Assembly (NCBI GenBank): GCA_002423495.1
Contig: DIWN01000018.1
Location: 1-21,180 of the forward strand
Length of the DNA stretch: 21,180 nt
Source: Anaerolineaceae bacterium UBA6105
GTDB taxonomy: Bacteria; Chloroflexota; Anaerolineae; Anaerolineales; Anaerolineaceae
Reading direction: 5' to 3'
Of this stretch, positions 1 to 7,101 are shown piece by piece. A program made the translations under genes and the position numbers. The notes under the pieces are model-generated. The model made no database searches. It was given only the letters and a program-made list of their open reading frames with translations, and was not told the DNA's origin. Position 1 is the stretch's first letter; every line of letters begins with the position of its first letter.

Positions 1-349
1 GACCAAGTTGTTCAAATATTGGATAGATCATTATATCTAAAGGAATAATGGAGCCATTTTCAACAAAGTTACCTGTTTGCCAACAAATGCTTCCTGTTGC
101 ACGTAAGGTGCGAACACATTCGTTAATTATTATTGTTTGTTGATTAATATATTCCTTTAAATCTACTTTTTTTTCATATTCCTTACCAATATTGTAAGGC
201 GGTGACGTAATTATCAATTGAAAGGTCTCATCAGGTATCGACTCGAGAAAATTAATTGCGTCACCAGAGTAAACTGAAATTCTCTCATTTACATCGAAAT
301 CCGAGCGAATTGATTGAGAATCAAAAGGAATAGGTTCTTGTTTCATCAT
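1..349 (-). CDS. DNA methyltransferase (N4-cytosine/N6-adenine), 3' part cut by window edge
   Basis: Partial gene: 116 codons are visible and the frame runs off the left edge. The translation has a motif-IV-like block, TSPPYNIGKEYE, with the catalytic SPPY at residues 49-52. A motif-I-adjacent SVYSGDAINFLESIPD stretch comes before it and GSICWQTGNFV follows. This is the usual N-terminal layout of beta-class DNA amino-methyltransferases that transfer a methyl group from S-adenosylmethionine to adenine N6 or cytosine N4. Two adjacent ATGs (347-349 and 344-346) could start it; neither has a clear Shine-Dalgarno, and a TATAAT lies only 11 nt upstream, so the message may be nearly leaderless. The reading frame is clearly richer in A+T than queG and the other neighbours, which suggests recent acquisition. 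Whether a restriction enzyme gene follows cannot be seen. The target base and recognition site cannot be assigned. Confidence 0.85.
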   Translation of the reverse strand, partial: MMKQEPIPFDSQSIRSDFDVNERISVYSGDAINFLESIPDETFQLIITSPPYNIGKEYEKKVDLKEYINQQTIIINECVRTLRATGSICWQTGNFVENGSIIPLDIMIYPIFEQLG

Positions 350-360
350 GATTAATGGTA

Positions 361-366
361 ATTATA
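361..366 (-). promoter_or_regulatory. candidate -10 element of the methyltransferase gene
   Basis: On the minus strand a perfect TATAAT follows CAGGT and ends 11 nt before the first ATG at 349. No convincing -35 hexamer is present at 16-18 nt. If used, the transcript would begin only a few nucleotides before the start codon, which fits the absence of a ribosome binding site. Confidence 0.35.
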
Positions 367-395
367 ACCTGATAGCAACATTCAGAACTAGTGTC

Positions 396-1427
396 TCAGT
401 ACTGGGAGAGCGCCCATTGGGCTGCTTCCCGCACAACTCCATCCGGTTCGTTGGCGGCGCAGTCCACCAGGGCGGATCTTGCTGCCTCAAGGCGGGCATT
501 GCCGAGCGCGATCGCGACATTGCGGCGGAAGCCCTGGTATTTTGCCCGCAGGACGGGTGTGTTGGCGTAACGAGATTTAAATTCAGCTTCTGTGAGCAAA
601 AATGATTCGACCAGGTCTGGATGTGGATCGAGCATTTGGGCTTGATCAAATAAGGGAGAGGTGTTTTGTTGATTTTGGTTGGAGGGGCAGATGGTCTGGC
701 AGGTGTCGCAGCCGAAGATGCGCTGACCGATTAATGGGCGAAAGGCGTGTGGGATAGGTCCGCGGTGCTCGATGGTGAGGTAAGAAAGGCAGCGGCGGGC
801 ATCGATAGTGCGGTTGGGGAGGATGGCTTTGGTGGGGCAGGCCATCTGGCAGCGGTGGCAGTCAGCGCAATCGGCGTTGGTGAGAGGCTTATCCGGTTTG
901 AGGGGCAGGTCAACCAGGAGTTCACAGAGAAACAGCCAGGAGCCATAAGCTGGAGAGGTCAGGCAGGAATTGCGTGCAATCCAGCCCAAGCCGGCATGCT
1001 GCGCGTAGTCTTTTTCGAGGATGGGGGCGGTGTCCACGCAGACCAGGTGCTTGAATGCTTGGTCAGTAAGTTGGGCGATTTTCTGCGCAAGGACCTCCAC
1101 GGCAACTTTGAGCACCTGGTGATAATCGGGCAAAAGGGCATAAGCGGCAATGTTTCCCTGGTTTTCCTGCACTTTTTGAGCACCCGAAGGCGCAGGATAG
1201 GCAGCAGCAAGGCTAATAACCGTACGGCACCCGGGCAGCAGGTTGGCTGGGTCATAGCGGGCTTCAATCGCATTTGGTTGCGCCATGTAGGTCATTCCGG
1301 CATGACATCCGGCTTCGATCCAATCGAGGTAAGCCTCATAATGGGGCGGAGTATCCGCGCGATTGAAGCCGCAAAGCACAAAGCCGAGACTTAATGCCTC
1401 GGCTTTGATCGATTCTTCAAGGGACAT
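396..1427 (-). CDS. queG: epoxyqueuosine reductase QueG
   Basis: Cytoplasmic, cobalamin-dependent iron-sulfur enzyme that reduces epoxyqueuosine to queuosine at tRNA position 34, the last step of queuosine synthesis. The product is 343 aa. An N-terminal DUF1730-type region (about 1-165) contains VDTAPILEKD, whose D132 matches the family's catalytic Asp. Two ferredoxin-like [4Fe-4S] sites follow: C187, C190, C193, C197 and C213, C240, C243, C247. The C-terminal RRNVAIALGN stretch (from about 301) fits the HEAT-like tail. I chose the ATG at 1427, which starts MSLEESIKAEALSLGF, a start that lines up with known QueG N termini. A longer in-frame TTG start at 1457 would overlap the upstream lipoprotein gene. 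The stop of that lipoprotein gene is 10 nt upstream, so the two are probably cotranscribed, although no functional link between them is evident. No other queuosine genes are in the window. Confidence 0.93.
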   Translation of the reverse strand: MSLEESIKAEALSLGFVLCGFNRADTPPHYEAYLDWIEAGCHAGMTYMAQPNAIEARYDPANLLPGCRTVISLAAAYPAPSGAQKVQENQGNIAAYALLPDYHQVLKVAVEVLAQKIAQLTDQAFKHLVCVDTAPILEKDYAQHAGLGWIARNSCLTSPAYGSWLFLCELLVDLPLKPDKPLTNADCADCHRCQMACPTKAILPNRTIDARRCLSYLTIEHRGPIPHAFRPLIGQRIFGCDTCQTICPSNQNQQNTSPLFDQAQMLDPHPDLVESFLLTEAEFKSRYANTPVLRAKYQGFRRNVAIALGNARLEAARSALVDCAANEPDGVVREAAQWALSQY

Positions 1428-1437
1428 GCTGCCTGCT

Positions 1438-2076
1438 TCAGACGATGGTGTATTCAAACCAGAAGACGGCGAAGCCTACATCACTGGAGTTCACGATCAT
1501 CCAATCGCTTTTGACTGCGCCGGTCTCCGTGGGGGCGGTGAACTCGATCGTGATCTGCACGCTCATGTTCGGCGGCACATCGTAGGGCATGTTGATCTCA
1601 ACAGGAGCTCCCATTGCCGGTCCGCCAGTGTGCATGATGTAGTAGCTGGTGTTCCAGGTGGTCTGCCCCGTGTTCATTAAGGTTACAACCACGCTAAATT
1701 TTCCACCAGCCGTGATCGCAGTCCCGTCGACTGGAGTGCTGTAGGTCCAAACGCCGGCATCGACGCCTGTTTGGACTGGAGGCGGCGTGGCTGTGGCTGG
1801 TCCGCCAACAGTACTTGTGGGAAGTCCAACCGCAGCAGTCGGAACGGCAACTGTGGCAGTGGGGGGAGCCAAAGTGGGGGAAGGAGCCAGCGTAGGTCTG
1901 GGCGTTTCAGTGGGGCGCGCGATTTCGGTGCGGGTCAGTTGAACCGCAATGGTTTCGGCCACGTAGGTTTTCATCTGTTCCGGACCGGGCGTGCTGACAC
2001 GCGGTCCGCAAGCGCTTAGCGCCAGGATTGCCACGCTGAGCCCCAAAAGTAGTTTAGTAAGTTTTGATCGTTTCAT
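1438..2076 (-). CDS. lipoprotein with C-terminal NBR1/FW-type Ig-like domain
   Basis: A 212-aa exported lipoprotein. Residues 1-22 form a signal peptide ending in the lipobox LSAC, with C23 as the lipidated residue. Residues 48-102 are a Thr/Pro/Ala-rich stalk. Residues 105-212 form a beta-sandwich with the features of the FW (four-tryptophan, NBR1-like) domain: VTLMNTGQTTWNTSYY with W141, then VPPNMSVQITIEFTAPTETG, and a GFAVFWFEYTIV end. These domains are thought to bind proteins or ligands; the partner here is unknown. A strong GGAGG lies 5 nt before the ATG, and a TTGACA-17-GACAAT promoter lies upstream. The gene just upstream encodes a larger lipoprotein with the same domain, so the two are probably paralogues. 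queG follows after 10 nt. Confidence 0.85.
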   Translation of the reverse strand: MKRSKLTKLLLGLSVAILALSACGPRVSTPGPEQMKTYVAETIAVQLTRTEIARPTETPRPTLAPSPTLAPPTATVAVPTAAVGLPTSTVGGPATATPPPVQTGVDAGVWTYSTPVDGTAITAGGKFSVVVTLMNTGQTTWNTSYYIMHTGGPAMGAPVEINMPYDVPPNMSVQITIEFTAPTETGAVKSDWMIVNSSDVGFAVFWFEYTIV

Positions 2077-2119
2077 TATTCCTCCAAGTCTTCAGCAGAC
2101 TGGGTTGTGTTGGTAAACA

Positions 2120-2148
2120 ATTGTCAAGGTGATTGCTCGTTTTGTCAA
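2120..2148 (-). promoter_or_regulatory. sigma-70-type promoter for the FW lipoprotein-queG pair
   Basis: Minus strand: TTGACA (2143-2148), a 17-nt spacer, then GACAAT (2120-2125). The -35 is perfect and the -10 matches 4 of 6. It lies about 44 nt upstream of the lipoprotein ATG at 2076, inside the 87-nt gap between the two lipoprotein genes. Its presence suggests that the downstream lipoprotein and queG can be transcribed independently of the upstream lipoprotein. Confidence 0.5.
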
Positions 2149-2163
2149 GCCAAGCCCTGTGCG

Positions 2164-3318
2164 TCAGGGTGCTATGACCGGAGCGAGCAAGTGGACGGTG
2201 TCATCATAGGGAGAGCTGTTTGCCTCGAGTTGCAGGATGATCCGAACGCTTTTTCCTGAGAGCATGGACAGGTCCTGGTTGATAGTCAGCAGCTTTCCAT
2301 CATGAACTTTCCGCCAACGCGCAATCTCAACCAGCGGCTTATCGCCTTCCTGGTAACTGAGCCGCAAAGTTACGTCGCAGGACTCCTGGTCGTTCGCACA
2401 GCCCAAAATTGTGCTGAATTTAGCGTTTTCGGGTATAAGCATGACAGGTAATGTGCCCCGCAGAATGCCGTCTTGAATCTGCTGGACACCAAGCCACAAG
2501 GCGGGTTCATTATCTTTGGCACCCGTTTCAAGCACGGGCGCAAAATCTGTGTAAGCAAAGCCGCGCGTGTCTGTCGGCAGACCGGGGCAGGGAAGTTCGA
2601 CTGAGGCATTCGTCCAGCGGATGCTGCAAGCCATTGCCACCAGGTCAATTTTGCCGGTCATGACCTGAATCTCCACCCAGAAGGTCTGGGATGGGTCCTT
2701 GAAACTGAAAAGTACACCGTCCGCATTGCGCAGTTTGAAGTCCGCCCGATAACTGCCGCCAACTAATGGGGATGTGAAAGGGATGGAGATTGTCACACTG
2801 CTGCCCGGCGGAACGGAACTCTCGGTGAGGGGAATGACCGCAGGCGCGTTCATGGGGTCACCGCTGCTGAAAACCACATCGTAATCCGTATTCCAGGTGC
2901 AGGAGCCCGCGTTGCGCAGTGTCCAGGTTTTGTTGAAGACCGTACCCGGAGGGAATTGGCTGCCGTCAGGGATAGTTTCATCGATAAAAGCTGCCTGGTC
3001 GCAACTTCCGGAGGAAGTGGGCGTTTGCAGCAGGGCTGCGGTGGGAACGGCGGGGTCAGTTGGCAGGCTAAGAGTGGGAGCAGGACTTGGCTCAGGGGTT
3101 GGCGGAACGGGGGAGGGCACAAAATAGACCGCTGTTTGGGTTTGGACAGCCCGATCCGTTGCCACGATCTTGGTTGTGAGTGCCTCAACCGTCTGGGCAG
3201 CTTCGGTGCGAACACTATCGAGCGGATCTGTTGGGGTGGCAGTGTTGGGTTGCGGCTGACAGGCGCTTAATAGCAAAATTGCCAACAGGGTGAAAAATAA
3301 GCGTTTTTGTGCCTTCAT
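2164..3318 (-). CDS. lipoprotein with NBR1/FW-type Ig-like domain and an unrecognised C-terminal domain
   Basis: A 384-aa exported lipoprotein. The signal peptide (1-19) ends in the lipobox LSAC with C20 as the lipidation site. A Thr/Pro-rich stalk (about 55-103) leads into an FW-type Ig-like domain at about 105-218. This shows FPPGTVFNKTWTLRNAGSCTWNTDYDV with W142, then VPPGSSVTISIPFTSPLVGGSYRADFKLRNADG and an FWVEIQV end. Residues 220-384 are a second beta-rich domain that I do not recognise. It has several Cys and ends SVRIILQLEANSSPYDDTVHLLAPVI, a pattern reminiscent of ligand-binding beta-sandwiches. I chose the ATG at 3318, which follows GAGGCAACT and gives a clean signal peptide. An upstream extension to 3375 adds a sequence that does not fit a lipoprotein leader. 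A possible weak promoter (TTGGTC at 3370-3375, TTATTC at 3348-3353, 16-nt spacer) overlaps the terminator of the preceding operon. Confidence 0.83.
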   Translation of the reverse strand: MKAQKRLFFTLLAILLLSACQPQPNTATPTDPLDSVRTEAAQTVEALTTKIVATDRAVQTQTAVYFVPSPVPPTPEPSPAPTLSLPTDPAVPTAALLQTPTSSGSCDQAAFIDETIPDGSQFPPGTVFNKTWTLRNAGSCTWNTDYDVVFSSGDPMNAPAVIPLTESSVPPGSSVTISIPFTSPLVGGSYRADFKLRNADGVLFSFKDPSQTFWVEIQVMTGKIDLVAMACSIRWTNASVELPCPGLPTDTRGFAYTDFAPVLETGAKDNEPALWLGVQQIQDGILRGTLPVMLIPENAKFSTILGCANDQESCDVTLRLSYQEGDKPLVEIARWRKVHDGKLLTINQDLSMLSGKSVRIILQLEANSSPYDDTVHLLAPVIAP

Positions 3319-3357
3319 AGTTGCCTCGTTAATGAGAGGTGTTGCAAGAATAACGCC

Positions 3358-3384
3358 AAAAAAACAGCAGACCAAAGGATCGGC
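3358..3384 (-). terminator. candidate rho-independent terminator after the ABC exporter operon
   Basis: Reading the minus strand, an imperfect stem with a CTTT loop (3367-3384, arms GCCGATC and GGTCTGC with one mismatch and one G-T pair) is followed by TGT and then seven T (3364 down to 3358). It starts about 19 nt after the stop of the second permease at 3403 and would separate the exporter operon from the lipoprotein genes. Confidence 0.4.
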
Positions 3385-3402
3385 TATTCTAGTGACAAGG
3401 GA

Positions 3403-4650
3403 TCAAACCCGGCGGTGACCGATGAACACCGTTCGCAAGAACAGACCGATTTTCATCTTTTGCCCGCTGAGCAAGTACTGAGAGCTAAAGAGGTTTGCAA
3501 CGCCGCGAATAACGGTGATGACCGCAGCGAGCAGCAATGCGATGCTGGCTATGAGCTGCCAAGGGGGGACTGGACCAACCGAGAGCCGGGTGAGCATCAC
3601 TACCGGGGACGTGAAGGGGAAGATTGTCATGAATGTGGTAAAGACTGAAAAAGGTTCCATGATTAGTTGACTCATTGCCATGACCGAAAAGATCAATGGG
3701 AGCAATAATATTGATGCGAACTGGTTACCTTCCCGCAGGTTGGGAGCCACCGCACCCATGCCTGCCATCAGGCTGCCGTAGAGCAAAAAGCCGCAGATAA
3801 AAAAGGGCACGCTAGCCACGATCACACTTTGAGGTATGTTGAAATTTCCGAGAAAGGACAGAATTGATGAGTTCCGGTTAAAGAGCAGCACCAATGTTCC
3901 CAGCCAAACAGATATCTGGATCAGGCTTAATGAGCCATATGCCAACATCTTCCCGATAAACAAATCCAAAGGTTTTGTCGAAGAAAGCAGGATTTCGATC
4001 GTTTTATTTTCTTTATCCTTTGTGACGACATTAAACATCAGGCCGGAACTTATGACAACAAACATATAGAAGAACATGGTGACTGAATAAGGAACCCAAT
4101 AGGTGGCACCACTGGATTGGTCACGGGTGTCAGCAGTTTCCGGATCGAAGTATTCATATGTGAAAGAGGCAGGGTTCATATACCGCAAGAAGCGATCCTG
4201 GTTGGCACCGAGCAAGTTGTAGTTGATCAAATCCTGGAGCACATTCTTTTGTAAGAGTTCAGTGAGCATGCCAACTTGAGGTTTGATGAAGCGCATTTTG
4301 CCCGTTTCAAGATAGTCAGGTTCGATCACGTAAAAGCCCTGCAGCTGACCAGCGGCGGTTTTCTCACGTGCATCAGCTTCCGAAGCTTCCGGTACGAGCC
4401 TGCCTTGTGTGAGCCAATCGGGATATTCCTTGATCACATTCCCCAGGTCTACGACCCCAATGGGCAGAGGATTGGCGACTTCCTGGATGATTAATTCCTG
4501 GAAGGACGGGGATTTATCCTGGTTGATAAGATTCAATACACCGAGCAGTAAAGATGGGATGAGGGGCACCAGGATCAGGCTTAGGATGAAAGACCGGCGT
4601 CTGAGCACCGTTAGAAATTCGAATTTGAAAACCTTAAGTATGTTACGCAT
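3403..4650 (-). CDS. ABC-2 type exporter permease (NatB-like), second subunit
   Basis: A 415-aa membrane subunit of an ABC exporter. It has one N-terminal membrane segment (about 21-42), then an extracytoplasmic domain (about 43-185), then a bundle of about five further segments (about 190-210, 238-257, 277-300, 311-331 and 365-385). The KDKENKTIEILLSS block (211-224) after the second membrane segment is the conserved coupling region of the ABC2_membrane_3/NatB family. The ATG at 4650 follows AGGAG and overlaps the stop of the upstream permease by 8 nt (ATGCGTAA), so translation is probably coupled. A longer frame starting at 4725 would bury the start inside the upstream gene and is rejected. 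It is a diverged paralogue of the upstream permease, so a heterodimeric channel is likely. The substrate is unknown; NatAB relatives export sodium, others peptides or antibiotics. Confidence 0.88.
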   Translation of the reverse strand: MRNILKVFKFEFLTVLRRRSFILSLILVPLIPSLLLGVLNLINQDKSPSFQELIIQEVANPLPIGVVDLGNVIKEYPDWLTQGRLVPEASEADAREKTAAGQLQGFYVIEPDYLETGKMRFIKPQVGMLTELLQKNVLQDLINYNLLGANQDRFLRYMNPASFTYEYFDPETADTRDQSSGATYWVPYSVTMFFYMFVVISSGLMFNVVTKDKENKTIEILLSSTKPLDLFIGKMLAYGSLSLIQISVWLGTLVLLFNRNSSILSFLGNFNIPQSVIVASVPFFICGFLLYGSLMAGMGAVAPNLREGNQFASILLLPLIFSVMAMSQLIMEPFSVFTTFMTIFPFTSPVVMLTRLSVGPVPPWQLIASIALLLAAVITVIRGVANLFSSQYLLSGQKMKIGLFLRTVFIGHRRV

Positions 4651-5860
4651 CACGGGTCTCCTTGTTGAATTTCTTTCGTAGCAAGAGACGTGGGTTAGAT
4701 AGAAGCATACCGCGTTTGAACGCAACCCCTGCCAGCCAGATCATTAGCAGGGTCAGAGAAAAAATTACCACAAACGCGAGCAAGATTTCCATTTGTGAAA
4801 CAGAGCTGATTGCCATGCGAAGTGCGATCGCTAAAGGTGAGCTGAGAGGGAAAAAACTCAAAACCCTGGGGAGAATACCATTCGGATTGTTCATGAAGGT
4901 TCCAAATAAATAGACAGGCAGCATCATGGGTATCACCATTAATCCGGTCACTCCCTGCGCCTCCGCGGAACTGGTCATCATGGCGCCAATGGTCACCATG
5001 AGGGCAGCAGAAAAGATGAACGAAAAGATCGTCAAAGCGATGCTGACGGCCACATAAGAAAATGAGATATCCAGAGCCATCAGGAATTCCAACTTGTCGC
5101 GGAGGACAACCCCTGCGATGCCAAGCAGTATTACCCAGGAACCGATTTCGGTAAAGCCGATGCTCAGATTACCAATTATTTTGCCAGCCATGATTTCCCT
5201 TGAGGGGACAGAAGTGAGCAGAATCTCGAGAGTGCGGTTTTCTTTCTCCTCTACCAATGCTTGTAACAGGTAGCCACCACTTGTCATTACCAGGATGAAG
5301 TTGAGACCACCAACCAATATTGGCACGGCGATCCGATCCGTGTTGGTTTCTTCGTAAACCTGGCTGCCGTCCAATGATTGCAGGGTGATCTGATTGCCTT
5401 CATTGATGCGTGAGACTACCTCTGGAGCTATGTTTTCGGAAACCATCAGATTCTTGCTAACGAAATCACTAATCAGCGATATAACATCGCTGAGGGGCTG
5501 CTTGTTTGCCCAATAAATTATTTGAAAACGTGATAAGTAATCCTCGGGTAATATTGCATAGCCTTGTATCTCGTTGGCTTTAATCGAGGCCAGTGCGGCA
5601 CGCTCATCGGCAAAAACTTGCAGATAAATTTGCGGTTCAAAGAAGGTTGAATTTATCGAATTGTCAGGTTCGAGTTGGATCAAATCACTTTTGTCAACGA
5701 TCCCGACCGGTCGGGTGTCAAAGGATAGGCGCGAAAGCAGTGCAGACAGCCCAAAAAGGAGAACAAAACCGAGAGGAATGCCAATTAAAGAAATCCAGAA
5801 GCGTTTGTTGCTCACATGATGCAGGTATTCGTACCTGGCAACGTTCATGGTTTTATTCAT
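4643..5860 (-). CDS. ABC-2 type exporter permease (NatB-like), first subunit
   Basis: A 405-aa membrane subunit. One N-terminal membrane segment (about 21-43) is followed by an extracytoplasmic domain of about 135 residues. A C-terminal membrane bundle then occupies about 180-200, 232-253, 266-293, 303-322 and 358-380. VEEKENRTLEILLTSVPS (203-220) is the NatB/ABC2_membrane_3 signature that contacts the ATPase. I chose the ATG at 5860. It overlaps the stop of the ATPase gene by 8 nt (ATGAATAA) and has an AAGGAAGG stretch somewhat far upstream; the in-frame ATG at 5848 is an alternative. The extra 14 codons of a longer frame lie wholly inside the ATPase gene. Together with the next gene it should form the membrane part of one exporter powered by the ATPase encoded upstream. 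Confidence 0.88.
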   Translation of the reverse strand: MNKTMNVARYEYLHHVSNKRFWISLIGIPLGFVLLFGLSALLSRLSFDTRPVGIVDKSDLIQLEPDNSINSTFFEPQIYLQVFADERAALASIKANEIQGYAILPEDYLSRFQIIYWANKQPLSDVISLISDFVSKNLMVSENIAPEVVSRINEGNQITLQSLDGSQVYEETNTDRIAVPILVGGLNFILVMTSGGYLLQALVEEKENRTLEILLTSVPSREIMAGKIIGNLSIGFTEIGSWVILLGIAGVVLRDKLEFLMALDISFSYVAVSIALTIFSFIFSAALMVTIGAMMTSSAEAQGVTGLMVIPMMLPVYLFGTFMNNPNGILPRVLSFFPLSSPLAIALRMAISSVSQMEILLAFVVIFSLTLLMIWLAGVAFKRGMLLSNPRLLLRKKFNKETRDA

Positions 5861-6761
5861 AATCACCGTTGCCTTCCTTAACAACCCGGATGAAAATTTC
5901 ATCCAACGTTGGTACTGCCACCTCGAAGGAATTGAGTTTGATGCCCTGTTCTACCAGTTCAGTGAGCAGCTCTTGGGCAGTGATCCCTTCCTGCGGGGTC
6001 AGGCGATATGCGTCATTGAGTTTCTCGATCCGTGAAACTCCTTTCAGTTGCTCTGGCAGGGGATTGAGCGCGTCGATGATCACTTCGTTTGTGCGAAAAC
6101 GCTTGCGGACTTCCGAAAGTTCGCCTTCCAACAGCACCCGGCCGTGGTCAATGAGCACCAGTCGGTCGCAAAGCTGTTCCACCTGGTTCATCTGGTGGGT
6201 GCACATGACAATCGTTTTCCCGGCATTGCGCTGCTCGATCAGCAGATCCTTGACCAACTGTGTGTTGACCGGGTCAAGAGAAGAAAAAGGTTCATCAATG
6301 ATGATGATCTCGGGGTCGTGGATCAGGGCGGCGATGAGCTGCCCCTTTTGCTGCATACCCTTGCTGAGCTCCTTGGCTTTCTTTTTGGCATGATCTGTGA
6401 GATCAAACTTGGCCAGGTATTTCGGTAAGCGTTCATTTACCTGGTCTTCCGTGAGACCTTTGAGCGTGGCAAGGTAGGTCAGGCAGCGGTCGAGCGGCAC
6501 ATCCTGGTAGAGCCCGCGTTCCTCAGGGATGTAACCGATCTGATTGAGCTTTACATTGGTCATGGGACCGCCGAGGATGGTCACGCTGCCAGAATCCGGT
6601 TGGTAGATGTCCAAGATAACGCGGATGGAAGTGGTTTTTCCGGATCCGTTGGGACCGAGCAGACCAAAAATTTCACCTGGACGAACTTCGAAAGAAACAT
6701 CTTTGACTGCCTGGGTTGCCCCAAAACTCTTGGCGATTTTATCTACGATGATTGTTGACAT
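5853..6761 (-). CDS. ABC exporter ATP-binding subunit (NatA-like)
   Basis: A 302-aa cytoplasmic ATPase, first gene of a three-gene exporter operon. Visible motifs are Walker A GPNGSGKT (36-43), a Q-loop region IGYIPEERGLY (75-85) of the NatA type, the signature LSKGM (132-136), Walker B IIIIDEP with catalytic E157, the D-loop SSLD, and the switch H189 in CTHQMNQVEQ. Residues from about 225 form the extra C-terminal domain (DUF4162-like) common in ABC-2 exporter ATPases. The ATG at 6761 has an excellent GGAGGA 2 nt upstream; a start 15 nt earlier lacks that spacing. The gene runs into the first permease with an 8-nt overlap. All catalytic residues are present, so it is expected to be active. 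The exported substrate cannot be inferred. Confidence 0.92.
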   Translation of the reverse strand: MSTIIVDKIAKSFGATQAVKDVSFEVRPGEIFGLLGPNGSGKTTSIRVILDIYQPDSGSVTILGGPMTNVKLNQIGYIPEERGLYQDVPLDRCLTYLATLKGLTEDQVNERLPKYLAKFDLTDHAKKKAKELSKGMQQKGQLIAALIHDPEIIIIDEPFSSLDPVNTQLVKDLLIEQRNAGKTIVMCTHQMNQVEQLCDRLVLIDHGRVLLEGELSEVRKRFRTNEVIIDALNPLPEQLKGVSRIEKLNDAYRLTPQEGITAQELLTELVEQGIKLNSFEVAVPTLDEIFIRVVKEGNGDYE

Positions 6762-7101
6762 AGTCCTCCGTTTCAATGGTCATAAAGATGCTTTTCAACC
6801 CCCATAATAACAGCGTTTAAGGGAGTTGATTGCAAAAGACAATAGATTATCTACAGTAAAGGGGTATCATGGTAAACCCTGAGCTTGAGGATATTCAAGC
6901 ATGGGTAATCTCTATCAAAAGATTGCCGTTCAACCACAAAATCGCTAGAGTAACTTAGAATTAGGGCACCAGGATTATGAGGGCATCACTTTGATAACTG
7001 AACCTAAACCAACGTCGAGATTTCCAATCGGACCTGGGCTGTCATGATCGCCCTAAAATTTAATCAATTTGATAGAATGGATTATGTAAACGAGGAACAA
7101 A
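6762..7101. other. divergent intergenic region between ABC operon and GH2 gene
   Basis: 340 nt without a supported gene. It must contain the promoters for the exporter operon (minus) and the glycoside hydrolase (plus). On the minus side a TATTAT (6804-6809) lies about 43 nt before the ATPase ATG, but its nearest TTGCAA is 20 nt further upstream, too far for a good pair. On the plus side the GH2 start is preceded by GAGGAAC and by AT-rich sequence containing TAGAAT, with no clear -35. A perfect dyad lies at 6883-6900. A 29-codon reading frame (6869-6958) is present but not credible as a gene. Confidence 0.5.
6883..6900. promoter_or_regulatory. perfect 6-bp inverted repeat, possible operator or hairpin
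   Basis: The sequence reads GCTTGA-GGATAT-TCAAGC: two 6-nt arms with perfect complementarity around a 6-nt centre. It sits between the two divergent genes, about 200 nt before the GH2 start. No T-run follows on either strand, so it is not a terminator. It could be an operator for a dimeric regulator; no regulator gene is in the window. Confidence 0.3.

Noticed and set aside
747..1394. Plus-strand open frame of 215 codons inside queG
   Set aside because: It is antisense to queG, which carries both [4Fe-4S] cysteine sets; no independent evidence of coding.
1428..1457. Longer queG start at a TTG codon
   Set aside because: It would overlap the lipoprotein gene and add ten residues not seen in typical QueG proteins; the ATG at 1427 fits better.
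6869..6958. 29-codon plus-strand frame in the intergenic region (begins MVNPELEDIQAWV)
   Set aside because: Too short to judge, only a weak ribosome binding site, no recognisable match; it could be a gene relic but the sequence alone does not show it.
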